A stretch of DNA of 64,000 nucleotides from UBA2402 sp044371005 (GTDB taxonomy: Bacteria > Planctomycetota > Phycisphaerae > Phycisphaerales > UBA1924): the NCBI GenBank assembly GCA_044371005.1, contig JBILUL010000006.1, positions 1 through 64,000 of the forward strand, read 5' to 3'. Below, piece after piece: positions 17,701-25,656 of the stretch (position 1 is its first letter; the number at the start of each line of letters is the position of its first letter). Both the position numbers and the translations under genes were made by a program. The notes under the pieces are model-generated. The model searched no databases. It saw only the letters and a program-made list of their open reading frames with translations, and was not told the DNA's origin.

Positions 17701-18184
17701 GCCGATCAAGAGTCTCGTTGATAAGTTCAGCCACCAGCGGTTCGAACCCGCAGGCATGACCGAGAATCCTGATATCCCGATTGCCAAGAGCCTGGTTGAC
17801 TACATCTTCCGCTGGATGGGCATGCAGTTCATCCCCGGCTACCGCGAAGCCCACGCGCCCCGCCGCGGCGGCGATCACGACAGCCATCACGAAGAACCCG
17901 CACCCCTCTGGCAGGGCGTCCCTCGCATCACCGATTCTCACTCCGCCGCTCCTGCCACCCCGGCCACCATCAAGACCACGGTGGTCTCGCAGGAGGTGAA
18001 GGTGACCAAGATCGGCGCACTCGTCACCGAGACTGAGACCCAGACCTCGATGTCGAGCACCCTCTCCGAGTACATGAACAGCGTGGGCGATGCTCCGGCA
18101 TGCGACGTCTGCGGCACCATCACGGTCCGCAGCGGCACCTGCTACAAGTGCGTCAACTGCGGCAACAGCATGGGCTGCAGCTGA
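14735..18184 (+). CDS. nrdJ: Adenosylcobalamin-dependent ribonucleotide reductase (class II)
   Basis: A 1,149-residue class II ribonucleotide reductase, which reduces ribonucleotides to deoxyribonucleotides with adenosylcobalamin as radical source and no oxygen requirement. NPCSEY, with the thiyl-radical Cys at residue 400, and a redox-type Cys in HACFIQS at residue 171 are intact. An Ala/Pro-rich linker at about residues 875-930 separates the barrel from a C-terminal domain containing LYDDSQPGELFITMSKEG and FEPAGMTENPDIPIAKSLVD, as in long class II enzymes. The C-terminus has a Cys cluster, CDVCG...CYKCVNCG, expected to re-reduce the active site. The ATG at 14735 has an AGGA upstream. I looked for a cobalamin riboswitch in the 269-base leader and found no B12 box. 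Genes for small radical-generating subunits are absent, as expected. Confidence 0.96.
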   Translation: MKIARKFTTTGSDPFASVKWVTRQSKITNPDGSVVFSMDDAQVPETWSQLATDIMVSKYFRKAGVPQPDGTNGPERSARQVIHRLAGCWRFWGEKHGYFDTKEDAQAFYDELAYMMVHQMCAPNSPQWFNTGLNFAYGITGPSQGHWIVDPKTGEPGLADDAYTHPQPHACFIQSVSDDLVNEGGIMDLWVREARLFKYGSGTGTNFSNLRADGEKLSGGGRSSGLMSWLKIGDRAASAIKSGGTTRRAAKMVCLDMDHPDIAEFVNWKVREEIKVQALVEGFNLLKKHDPALAKQCKELKLELDYDYNGEAYQTVSGQNSNNSVRIPDAFFDALDANAEWKTINRVSGKVAKTMPSSKLWDDIGYAAWRCADPGVQYDTTINAWHTCPSGGRINASNPCSEYMFLDNTACNLASLNVIKFYNSETRMFDVAAYEHGVDLWTMVLEISVLMAAFPSREIAELSFKYRTLGLGYANLGAMLMQAGIAYDSDEARAVCACLTAILTGRSYRMSAELAREHGAFAGYAADKENMLRVIRNHRRAAHGVARSSNEYEQLRIRPVPIDHGVVKSGRVRIANANALLGRAVKAWDEALTLGEKHGFRNAQTTVIAPTGTIGLLMDCDTTGVEPDFALVKFKKLAGGGYFKIANESVRPALKALGHTDSQITEIMAFILGELSLKVACPGSLKGTLAGETLAAYLVRKGVPAAEVAKIEEGLPGVFDLSFAFASWALSPEALKACGIDPAAAQADPGFNLLKALGISPADMEALTIKICGTSTIEGAPHLKAEHLSVFDCANKCGKLGKRFIAPGGHIRMMGAAQPFISGAISKTINLPNEASEADIKACYRESWELGLKANALYRDGCKLSQPLSATADEAKKEAGKEDAPKEVAAATPVPVAAAPAPAISPVAPLELPINPAPARAARRRLADTRRSLTHKFNVAGHEGYLTVGLYDDSQPGELFITMSKEGSTIGGLMDSLGTATSVSLQYGVPIKSLVDKFSHQRFEPAGMTENPDIPIAKSLVDYIFRWMGMQFIPGYREAHAPRRGGDHDSHHEEPAPLWQGVPRITDSHSAAPATPATIKTTVVSQEVKVTKIGALVTETETQTSMSSTLSEYMNSVGDAPACDVCGTITVRSGTCYKCVNCGNSMGCS

Positions 18185-18217
18185 GTCCGCGTGAACGAAC
18201 CCGTTTGAATGACACCA

Positions 18218-18240
18218 GCCGCGAGCGATGTGCTCGCGGC
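18218..18240 (+). repeat. Hairpin downstream of nrdJ
   Basis: A perfect 9-bp stem (GCCGCGAGC / GCTCGCGGC) with a five-base loop lies 34 bases after the nrdJ stop. It lacks a T run (GACAGAAAGG follows), so it may protect the 3' end rather than terminate. Confidence 0.55.
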
Positions 18241-18703
18241 GACAGAAAGGACTGAATTGAAGGATCGAACAGACTGACAGGCACTGCCTTTGGTGAAGAA
18301 GGCTGGGTGTTCGGATGATCGTTGCTGACGGTGCTTCGCCCGGGTGGACACTGCCGCCGGGAAGTAGGAAGCCCGACGGGGCGGATATTCGAGGACCGAA
18401 GCCGACCCACCGCTGGGCGTGTGAATTGGACCAATCGGCGGCGATTTCGGACGCGACTCGAGTTCCGCATCCGAGAACGAGGATCAACCAAGGTATCACC
18501 CAGGCCATGTGATACACGATCGCCATGGAGCGTCCGAATCACGCGCACGAGACCGGGCAGGCCACCACCCGCAGCGAAAGGCTGAACCCCAGCCTTCTTC
18601 ATCAAAGCTACCGCCTCGACATGTCCACCACATGCAGGGATCAAGCACTGGCGGCCCACCCCCGCCGGCCACTTTCGAGAGGCCATTGACCCTGCACCTC
18701 CCC

Positions 18704-18741
18704 AAGCCCCCGGGTCCCACCACCCGGGGGCTTACTTTTTT
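18704..18741 (+). terminator. Strong Rho-independent terminator
   Basis: A perfect 12-bp stem (AAGCCCCCGGGT / ACCCGGGGGCTT) with a six-base loop is followed by AC and six T. It lies 520 bases after nrdJ and 134 bases before the next gene. Confidence 0.9.
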
Positions 18742-18874
18742 ACACGTTGCGGCCACGCCTTCACTCGCAATCTACCCCGTTACACATTTTTCAGGCGTTC
18801 GGCAATAATCGAAACTCCTGCTCGTTGAATCACCGTCGCAACCACACCACGCGACACCCACAGGAGTTTGAATC

Positions 18875-20083
18875 ATGAGCCTCACGACACGCACCGTGTT
18901 CGCTGCTATCCCCTTGACCCTCACCGCCGCGGCTTCCGCGCAGCTCCGCTACGACTTCACTGAAGTCACGCGTCTCGCTGCCGGCGCTCTGGCTGGTCAG
19001 AACGTCGACACGCCAGTCCCCGGCTTCGAACTGATCCTCATGAAGGACGGACAGGTCGTCTACAACGAAGCCTTCGGCATCATGGACATCGGACAGGTGG
19101 TCAACTGCGACTCAGCCTCGAAGACCGTCTCGGGCGCGGTCATCATGGCACTCGCCGATCAGTCCGCTTCCCCCTTCTCGCTCAATACCCGAGTCTCGCA
19201 GTACATCCCGGCGTTCTCGGGTGACAAGGCCAACATCACCATCCGCCAGTGCTTCTCGCACACTTCCGGTCTCACCGAATCCAACGTCGAAGGCAACTCC
19301 AGCATCACGTTGCAGCAAGCCGCCCTCATCACCTCCACATTCCCGCTCCAATACACCCCCGGCTCCGCCTTCTCCTACGGCGGCACCTCGATGCACACGG
19401 CCGGCGCCGTCGCTGAACTTGCTTCAGGCATGTCGTGGAACGCGCTCTTCACCCAGCGCCTTGCAACACCGCTGGGATTCACCCAGACCCAGTACGCACT
19501 CACCACCCCCACCAATCCCCGCATCGCGGGCGGATGCGTGAGCAATGCCCAGGAGTTCTCGCGGTTCATGGAAATGCTCCGCCGCGGCGGCGTGCACGAA
19601 GGCCAGCGCGTCCTCTCACCCCTTGCCGTCACCGCCATGTTCACCCGCCAGACTGCTCAGAACATCCCGATTCTCAACTCGCCGCTCGAAGGCAGCGCGG
19701 ACTACGGCGTGGGTGTCTGGCTTGATCAGCGCAACGCCAACGGCCAGCTCGTGGGCGCCCTCGCCGCGGGTGCACGAGGTTTCTCCAGCTGGATCGATTT
19801 CGATGATGGCATGGTCGGCTGCTTCGCCACCGAGTTCACCCAGGCACAGAATGTCCTTGGCCTCTGCAACATGATCCGCGATGCCGCGCAGCGGAGTGTT
19901 CGCGTCGGCCCGGTCTGTTCCGCCGATTTCAATCGCGATGGCGGGGTCGACGGCGCCGATGTCAGCGCCTTCTTCTTCTCGTGGGAACGCGGCGGCGACG
20001 GTGCCGATGTCAACGAAGACGGCGGCACCGATGGCGCCGACATCGAAGCCTTCTTCTCTGTATGGGAAGCTGGCGGCTGCTGA
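18875..20083 (+). CDS. Secreted serine hydrolase (beta-lactamase/DD-peptidase fold) with GC-type dockerin
   Basis: A 402-residue exported protein. The signal peptide is MSLTTRTVFAAIPLTLTAAA with likely cleavage after ASA. The catalytic domain (about residues 20-345) belongs to the class C beta-lactamase-related hydrolases: a SASK motif after NCD fits the SxxK nucleophile/base pair, and CFSHTSGL is a family hallmark. The YxN motif is not clear (FSYGGTSMH sits where it is expected). The C-terminal 55 residues are two calcium-loop repeats, DFNRDGGVDGADVSAFF and DVNEDGGTDGADIEAFF, ending in WEAGGC. This is the planctomycete dockerin-like tail that closes with Gly-Cys. The ATG at 18875 has an AGGAG nine bases upstream. 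The substrate is unknown; an esterase or peptidase acting on the envelope is possible. Confidence 0.85.
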   Translation: MSLTTRTVFAAIPLTLTAAASAQLRYDFTEVTRLAAGALAGQNVDTPVPGFELILMKDGQVVYNEAFGIMDIGQVVNCDSASKTVSGAVIMALADQSASPFSLNTRVSQYIPAFSGDKANITIRQCFSHTSGLTESNVEGNSSITLQQAALITSTFPLQYTPGSAFSYGGTSMHTAGAVAELASGMSWNALFTQRLATPLGFTQTQYALTTPTNPRIAGGCVSNAQEFSRFMEMLRRGGVHEGQRVLSPLAVTAMFTRQTAQNIPILNSPLEGSADYGVGVWLDQRNANGQLVGALAAGARGFSSWIDFDDGMVGCFATEFTQAQNVLGLCNMIRDAAQRSVRVGPVCSADFNRDGGVDGADVSAFFFSWERGGDGADVNEDGGTDGADIEAFFSVWEAGGC

Positions 20084-20097
20084 AATCGCCCTTCACC

Positions 20098-21570
20098 TCA
20101 GCCGCTGATGCAGACGTTCCGCGGCTCGGTGAAGAACTTGATCGCCTCAGTCCCTCCCTCGCGGCCGACCCCACTCTGCCGCATGCCCCCGAAGGGCGTG
20201 CGAAGGTCGCGGACCATCCAGCAGTTCACCCAGATGACGCCCGCGGCGAGCCGCCGCGTCATTTTTTGTACCCGCCCGACATCCCTGGCAAACAACGTCG
20301 CCGCCAACCCATACTGCGTGCCATTCGCGAGTTGCAACGCCTCTTCGTCATCCTTGAACGTCTGCATCGTCACCACGGGCCCGAAGATCTCTTCCTGTTC
20401 CACGGTGCATGCAGGGTCAAGCCCGTCGATCACCGTGGGAGCGTAGAAGAATCCGCCGCGGCATCGCTGCGGTAGTGACTCCGGTGCCACGCACGCCCCG
20501 CCTGTGAGCACGCGCCCGCCCAGCGACCGAGCCATTTCCACCATCGAAGCCACCTTGTCGCGATGCTGCTGGCTCACCAGCGCGCCAAACTGCGTGGCCT
20601 TCTCCGCCGGATCGCCGATGCGCAAGGCCTTCGCCCCCGCCACGATTCCATCACGCACTTTCGCCGCGATCGATTCATGGACGAGCAGCCGCGAACCACA
20701 CAGACAGATCTGCCCTTGATTGCGGAAGGCCGCACGAGTTGCCGTCGCAATCGCAGCGTCCAAGTCTGCATCCTCACAGATGATGAATGGGTTCTTTCCG
20801 CCAAGTTCAAGACTCACGCGCTTGAGCATGCCGCCCGCCTGTGCACCGATCCACTTGCCAACACCCGTGCTGCCGGTAAAGGTGATGGTCGGGATGTCCT
20901 TGTGTGTCACAATCGCTGCACCAGCACCCGCACCCGTTCCCTGCACGATGTTCAACACACCTGCCGGAATGCCCGCCTCGTTCGCAAGTGCCCCGAGCAT
21001 CGATGCCGTCAGTGGTGTCACTTCACTCGGCTTGGCCACCACCGTGTTGCCGGTGGCCAGTGCTGGCGCGAGCTTCCATGTGAGCAGATACAGAGGCAGG
21101 TTCCATGGTGAGATGCAACCGGCAACGCCGCGGGGGGAACGAAGTGTGTAGTTGGTCGCACGCACGCCGCCGGGAGTGCCCGCGCCATCGAAATCATGGA
21201 ACTCGCCGCTGCCATGCTGCACGGCGTGCGCAAAGTACCTGAAGTTCGCGGCACTGCGCGGGATATCCACCTCGAGCGCCGTGGCGATGGGCTTGCCGCT
21301 GTCCTTGCTCTCCGCCGCGGCGAGGGCTTCGAGATTCGCATCGATCAGATCGGCAAGACGGTCGAGTTTCGCCCCACGCTCCGAAGCACTGGTTGCGGCC
21401 CACGCCGGAAACGCCCGCGTCGCCGCGGCGACGGCGGCTTCGACATCCGCCGCGGAACCATCAGCCACCTGCGCGTACGCCTCGCCCGTTGCCGGCTCGA
21501 TGCAGGGCAGATACTGACCGTTGGCCGGTGGCACCGACTTGCCATCAATGAAGTGATCCAGACGCTGCAT
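20098..21570 (-). CDS. Aldehyde dehydrogenase, 2-aminomuconate/2-hydroxymuconate semialdehyde type
   Basis: A 490-residue NAD-dependent aldehyde dehydrogenase. The oxyanion Asn is in SPWNLPLYL, the cofactor segment is FTGSTGVGKWI, the general-base Glu is in LELGGKNPFI, and the catalytic Cys is in NQGQICLCGSR. The C-terminal run VNCWMVRDLRTPFGGMRQSG is typical of the ALDH8A1/AMSDH/HMSDH branch, which oxidises ring-cleavage semialdehydes in tryptophan/kynurenine or catechol meta-cleavage breakdown. Substrate choice between amino- and hydroxymuconate is not resolved. It is third in a minus-strand unit after an EamA transporter and an SDR, 34 bases from the SDR. The start has AAAGGA seven bases or less upstream. 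No ring-cleavage dioxygenase is in the window; fumarylacetoacetase (33489) serves a different aromatic route. Confidence 0.88.
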   Translation of the reverse strand: MQRLDHFIDGKSVPPANGQYLPCIEPATGEAYAQVADGSAADVEAAVAAATRAFPAWAATSASERGAKLDRLADLIDANLEALAAAESKDSGKPIATALEVDIPRSAANFRYFAHAVQHGSGEFHDFDGAGTPGGVRATNYTLRSPRGVAGCISPWNLPLYLLTWKLAPALATGNTVVAKPSEVTPLTASMLGALANEAGIPAGVLNIVQGTGAGAGAAIVTHKDIPTITFTGSTGVGKWIGAQAGGMLKRVSLELGGKNPFIICEDADLDAAIATATRAAFRNQGQICLCGSRLLVHESIAAKVRDGIVAGAKALRIGDPAEKATQFGALVSQQHRDKVASMVEMARSLGGRVLTGGACVAPESLPQRCRGGFFYAPTVIDGLDPACTVEQEEIFGPVVTMQTFKDDEEALQLANGTQYGLAATLFARDVGRVQKMTRRLAAGVIWVNCWMVRDLRTPFGGMRQSGVGREGGTEAIKFFTEPRNVCISG

Positions 21571-21604
21571 GCGGTCCTTTCACGGGTTCGAGCGATTCGA
21601 CGAC

Positions 21605-22396
21605 TCAGAGGCAGCCCAGGCGACCGCCATCGACGGGAAGCTGAATGCCATTGACATACGCCGCGGCTGGGGATGCGAGGAATGCCACCGCCGCGGCGAT
21701 CTCCTCGGACTTGCCCAACCTCCCCGCCGGAATCGCACCAATCGCCTCAGCGCGAATCGAATCAATCGATTGCCCCGTCTTCGCGCTGCGGGCCTTGAAG
21801 AGCTCGCCCAGGCGATCCGTATCGGTGTAGCCGGGGAGCACGCTGTTGACAGTGATGCCGAACTTCGCGACTTCCTGCGAGAGCGTCTTGCCCCAGTTGC
21901 TCACCGCGGCACGCACGGCGTTCGAGAGCCCCAGGTTCGCGATGGGCTGCTTCACGCTGGTGCTGCTGATGTTGATCACGCGGCCATACCCGGCCTGCTT
22001 CATGCCCGGGAGCAGGGCCTGAGTGATCAAGTGGGCGGAGACCAGGAGCGAGTTGAAAGCTGAGCTGAGCTGCACGGCGGTCGCATCGGCCATCGGCCCC
22101 GACGGTGGTCCGCCGGTGTTGTTGATCAGGATGTGGTAGGTGCGGCCCGTCTCGGCAAGGTGGGCAGCGATCTTGGTGGCGACGGCTGCTGGGTCGGAGG
22201 TGTCCATCGCCAGGGTTGCGTGCTGCTGGTCGGTCGTTGAGGGGAGGCTCGCGAGGGCATCGGCGAGTCGTGCGGGGTCTCGCGAGACCAGGGTGATGCT
22301 GGCACCCATCGCCGCGAGCTCCGCGGCACATGCCCGGCCAATGCCGCTGCTTGCTCCGCAGACCAAAGCCATCTTGCCAGAAAGATCAATGTTCAT
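21605..22396 (-). CDS. SDR-family protein lacking the canonical YxxxK pair
   Basis: A 263-residue Rossmann-fold short-chain dehydrogenase/reductase relative. The cofactor loop CGASSGIGRACA is close to the usual TGxxxGIG, NNTGGPP replaces the NNAG motif, and the catalytic Ser region INISS is present. Where active SDRs have Tyr-x-x-x-Lys, this protein has GLSNAVRA, so the catalytic Tyr and Lys appear absent. I recall a recognised group of SDR-like proteins (resembling beta-ketoacyl reductases) with this same change, so it may be a subfamily trait rather than decay. The ATG at 22396 begins MNIDLSGKMALV. It lies 24 bases after the transporter gene and 34 before the ALDH gene. A role in the same catabolic route is inferred from context only. 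Confidence 0.85.
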   Translation of the reverse strand: MNIDLSGKMALVCGASSGIGRACAAELAAMGASITLVSRDPARLADALASLPSTTDQQHATLAMDTSDPAAVATKIAAHLAETGRTYHILINNTGGPPSGPMADATAVQLSSAFNSLLVSAHLITQALLPGMKQAGYGRVINISSTSVKQPIANLGLSNAVRAAVSNWGKTLSQEVAKFGITVNSVLPGYTDTDRLGELFKARSAKTGQSIDSIRAEAIGAIPAGRLGKSEEIAAAVAFLASPAAAYVNGIQLPVDGGRLGCL

Positions 22397-22420
22397 GCCC
22401 CCAGCGTATGGGGCCACCCA

Positions 22421-23449
22421 TCAATCTGGCGGAGCCCCGCCGATGTCCGCCGCTTGCTCGGCACGACGGCGGCGATCGGCACTCCACTGGGCATGGAGGA
22501 TGACGCCAGCCCCGGCCACCGCAACCAGACCGAACCCCCACTGCACGCGGGTGAGCTGCTCACCGAAGATGATCATGGAGCAGAAGGAGACGGTGATGGG
22601 CTGGAGTTGCACGACGGAGTTGGCAACGGCCAGGCCAAGCCGCTGGATGGCGAGGAAGTAGAAGGTGTGCCCCATGCCGATGCCGATGATGGCAGACAAG
22701 AGCAGGAGGCCGAATCGAATGCCGGGAGTCTGGAGCCACCCTTGCGCGCCTTCTGGAACCTTGAGCAGTTCGAGGGCTTGGAGTCCGTGGTCCTTGCCCA
22801 TGATGATCATGAGGGTGACCAGGGCGAGTGCGGTGTACTGGCTGACTGCCGCGAACGCCAGGAGTGGGTTCATGCCGTGCATGAGCTTGCGAACGCTCAG
22901 TGCATAGATGGCGTAGCTCGCACCTGCGAGGATCGAGATGCCGGCTCCGGCGAGCGTGGCGGATCCGAATCCGCCGGGCTTGAAATAGAGCGTGAGGCCG
23001 GTGCCGCCCAGCACCATGAGCAGGCCGATGATGTAGCCGGGCGTGCGAATCACGCGGCGTTCCGCAGCGAACATGATCGCGGCACCGACGGTGACGAAAA
23101 CCACCTGACTGCGAAGCGAGAAGGCCATCAGCCCCGGATCAATCAGGTATGGGGCCACGCCGAAGCAGTGCTGGCCGATGGCGTTGAAGATGGATGGGAT
23201 GAGCGCGGCCTTCCAGATGCCCGCGGGCACCTTCCCCTTGCGGTAGGCCCAGAGAAGTGCGGGCGCCCACATGAGTGCGCTGAAGCCGTAGCGCCACCCG
23301 TTGGCGTTGTAGTAGTCGATGTCGTGCGAGAAGAACTTGAGGAAGAGGGGGATGCTCGTCCAGCCCAGGAGGGTCGACACGATGGTGACGATGCCCAGGG
23401 AAAGTCCGGTTTTCTCGCTGGAAGCCGCGGCTGCGGGCACGCGGTTCAA
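22421..23449 (-). CDS. EamA/DMT-family transporter
   Basis: A 342-residue polytopic membrane protein with about ten predicted helices in two EamA-like halves. The second half carries SYAIYALSVRKL and GHTFYFLAIQRLG, then VVQLQPITVSFCSMIIFGE, a typical drug/metabolite-transporter ending. It probably moves a small metabolite across the cytoplasmic membrane; the substrate cannot be told. The start is a TTG at 23449 with GAGG about 8 bases upstream; the first 15 residues are a polar N-terminus. It heads the unit that continues with the SDR (24 bases) and the ALDH, suggesting uptake or export of an aromatic breakdown intermediate. Confidence 0.85.
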   Translation of the reverse strand: MNRVPAAAASSEKTGLSLGIVTIVSTLLGWTSIPLFLKFFSHDIDYYNANGWRYGFSALMWAPALLWAYRKGKVPAGIWKAALIPSIFNAIGQHCFGVAPYLIDPGLMAFSLRSQVVFVTVGAAIMFAAERRVIRTPGYIIGLLMVLGGTGLTLYFKPGGFGSATLAGAGISILAGASYAIYALSVRKLMHGMNPLLAFAAVSQYTALALVTLMIIMGKDHGLQALELLKVPEGAQGWLQTPGIRFGLLLLSAIIGIGMGHTFYFLAIQRLGLAVANSVVQLQPITVSFCSMIIFGEQLTRVQWGFGLVAVAGAGVILHAQWSADRRRRAEQAADIGGAPPD

Positions 23450-23699
23450 CGGAGCGCCTCGAAGAACGCTTCGTTGATGTTCGCACTACCACACCGCTGT
23501 TGAAACACCGACACGGTTATCCCTTTCACGATCGAGCTGTCTGCCGCGAGAAGGGCGATTGTAGCGGAGTGGTCGGTGAGGGTCGGGAGGAGGCGTTGAT
23601 GATGAGCCGCGGGGTGTGGCGGGCGAAGCCGGGTCCGGGCGCGGGTGCTCGGGTTGTTTCGCCGCGGCAGGCGAAACGTCAGTCGTCCGAGAACGCGAC

Positions 23700-23727
23700 T
23701 TTCTGGTTGGAGGCTCGTTGCTAGAAT
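23700..23727 (+). promoter_or_regulatory. Possible promoter of the dockerin protein gene
   Basis: TTTCTG and TAGAAT with a 16-base spacer lie about 68 bases before the ATG at 23795. The -10 box is good and the -35 weak. Confidence 0.45.
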
Positions 23728-23794
23728 ACGGTCTGTAGGCGGTGCGACTGCCGCACCGTGCTGAGCGAGCGAGACCTTGAGAGGGAGAAATTAC

Positions 23795-25528
23795 ATGTCG
23801 AATTCTGTTCACTCGGTGGCGGCGCGTCTGTCCGGGGTTGCTCGTTGGTCGCGTGCCGCGGCGGTGCTGTGCCTGATGGCGGGAGCCACTTCGCTCGCGC
23901 AGGCGCAGGTGCACGTCAGCGTTGCGTTTCGTCCGCAGGTGATCAGCTTCTCTCCGTTGGGCTCGCCCGTCTATGTGCTGTTCGCAGATGTGTCGGCTTC
24001 GGGCTTCAATGATGACGGCAATGTCGGCAACTCGGTGGTGATCACCTCGGGGTCGGGGGCCTTCAGTGCGCACACGGAGCCGGGTCTTGGAAGCGGTGGA
24101 AGCAGTTCGGCTGGCTTCGCGTCAGTGCTCGATCTGTCCGATGGCATCAACGACTCGGGCACCTGGACAATGTCGATCACCGATGGCGACCTTGGAACCA
24201 CGAGTCAGTACACGATGTCGATCACCACGGCGGGCATCGATGCGGATTACCTGCGTCCGATCATTCTGGATGTGACGCCTGACTCGGCGATTCCCGCTTC
24301 ACCCTCCTTCAACTTCAGCATTGATCCCGCGGCGAACTTTGATGCCGAGTACACCGCGGCATCCGCCGCGATGTTTGCGAACAATCCCAGCAACAGCGTC
24401 TTCAGCCCAGTCGTTTACCCGACGGATACGAGCTGGACGCCCGATGGCCCGCTGGCCGACGACAACTACCTGCTGTATGTCGCGTTCACGAACTTCGACT
24501 GCCCGCAGTGGCTCGTGGAAGCATCGTACCCCGAGCAGGTTGATGGCCCGGCCGTGCTTGAGACGTTCAACACGAGCGTCTACGTGATGACCGAGTCGCA
24601 GGCTCCCAACCTCGCCGTTGGCAATGCCAACCCGTATCAGGTCGATGTGTCGTTCTCTCCTGATGTGATCAGTTTCTCACCGACGGATCCGGATCTGTAC
24701 ATTCTGAGCATCAACCTGAACGCCACCGGGTTCGTTGATGAACTCAACGAGGATAACTTCGTCCGCCTCGAATCAAACGATGGACTCTTCAGCGGCGATA
24801 TCTACCCCGCACGTGGCTCGGGCAGCGGGACTGCCGGCTCGGCGGGCATGCTCTCCGACGAACACCTCGCCTTCGTCATCAACAACGGCGCGGGCTGGAC
24901 GCTCCGCATTACCGATGGCACCACCCTGCAGACGCATGAGTACTCGGTGAACATCTCAACCCCCGGTTTCCCCGATGATCTGATCCGCGCCATCGGGCTG
25001 CTCACCGAGCCCAACTCGGAGATCTCCGAAACCCCGACCTTTGATTTCTCGCTGCTTGAAGCGCAGTCGCCCGAGTACGAATACACCTACGCCTTCGCCT
25101 TCCTGATCGGCGCAGAACCCAACAACTTCGTGTCCTCCCCTGCGCTCTCTGTGAGCGATCGGAACTGGACACCTGATTCCCTCCTGATTCCCGACTCGTA
25201 CATCGTCGTGATCGGCATGTTGAACGACAATGTCGACCCGCAGCTCTTCGTCACCTCCAACCCCTCGGGCAACACCCCCGGCGCACCCCCGGTGAACCTC
25301 AACCACACGGTGAGAAGTGCTACCTATGCCCAGCGCAGCGGCCTGACCGTCTCCTCCTACTGCCCCGCCGACTTCAACCTCGATGGCGGCGTGGACGGCT
25401 CCGATGTCTCCTCGTTCTTCGAGAGCTGGGAAGCCGGCGACAGCCTGGCTGATGTGAATCGCGACGGCGGCGTTGATGGCAGCGACATCGATACGTTCTT
25501 CACGGCGTGGGAAGCCGGCGGCTGCTGA
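23795..25528 (+). CDS. Secreted protein with two tandem repeats of one domain and a GC-type dockerin
   Basis: A 577-residue exported protein of unknown function. The signal peptide runs to about residue 41 (LCLMAGATSLAQAQ). Two copies of a domain of about 200 residues follow: the first begins VSVAFRPQVISFSP and the second VDVSFSPDVISFSP, and later blocks match too (WTMSITDG and WTLRITDG; TSWTPDGPLADDNYLL and RNWTPDSLLIPDSYIV). This is an internal duplication. The C-terminus has two calcium-loop repeats (DFNLDGGVDGSDVSSFF, DVNRDGGVDGSDIDTFF) ending WEAGGC. The ATG at 23795 has an AGGGAG upstream. No enzymatic motif is visible; a beta-sandwich cell-surface or matrix protein is the best guess. 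A strong hairpin follows. Confidence 0.82.
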   Translation: MSNSVHSVAARLSGVARWSRAAAVLCLMAGATSLAQAQVHVSVAFRPQVISFSPLGSPVYVLFADVSASGFNDDGNVGNSVVITSGSGAFSAHTEPGLGSGGSSSAGFASVLDLSDGINDSGTWTMSITDGDLGTTSQYTMSITTAGIDADYLRPIILDVTPDSAIPASPSFNFSIDPAANFDAEYTAASAAMFANNPSNSVFSPVVYPTDTSWTPDGPLADDNYLLYVAFTNFDCPQWLVEASYPEQVDGPAVLETFNTSVYVMTESQAPNLAVGNANPYQVDVSFSPDVISFSPTDPDLYILSINLNATGFVDELNEDNFVRLESNDGLFSGDIYPARGSGSGTAGSAGMLSDEHLAFVINNGAGWTLRITDGTTLQTHEYSVNISTPGFPDDLIRAIGLLTEPNSEISETPTFDFSLLEAQSPEYEYTYAFAFLIGAEPNNFVSSPALSVSDRNWTPDSLLIPDSYIVVIGMLNDNVDPQLFVTSNPSGNTPGAPPVNLNHTVRSATYAQRSGLTVSSYCPADFNLDGGVDGSDVSSFFESWEAGDSLADVNRDGGVDGSDIDTFFTAWEAGGC

Positions 25529-25565
25529 GAAGCTGAACGCCACTCGTGACCTGTGACCAAGTCAG

Positions 25566-25604
25566 TACCAACGCGGCAGCGACCCTGCCGCGTTGGTATT
25601 CTTG
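25566..25604 (+). terminator. Probable terminator hairpin after the tandem-repeat dockerin gene
   Basis: A perfect 14-bp stem (TACCAACGCGGCAG / CTGCCGCGTTGGTA) with a five-base loop, followed by TTCTT. The stem is very stable but the T tract is poor. It lies 37 bases after the stop. Confidence 0.7.
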
Positions 25605-25656
25605 CGCCCAGGAAGACCCGCTCCTCATTCCCCACCACTCCCACCTTCGCGTTCGC

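Larger units (their letters stand above)
18185..18874. other. Long intergenic region, possibly with an untranslated RNA
   Basis: About 690 bases between nrdJ and the serine hydrolase. It contains a 9-bp hairpin shortly after nrdJ (18218-18240) and a strong terminator far downstream (18704-18741). Frames on either strand lack family resemblance. The tmRNA, 6S and RNase P consensus segments I know were not found. Either the nrdJ transcript has a 520-base 3' tail or a separate non-coding RNA ends at the terminator. Confidence 0.5.

Noticed and set aside
18185..18703. tmRNA, 6S RNA or RNase P RNA in the long gap
   Set aside because: None of the conserved sequences I know for these RNAs is present on either strand; the region is listed only as an unexplained transcript candidate.
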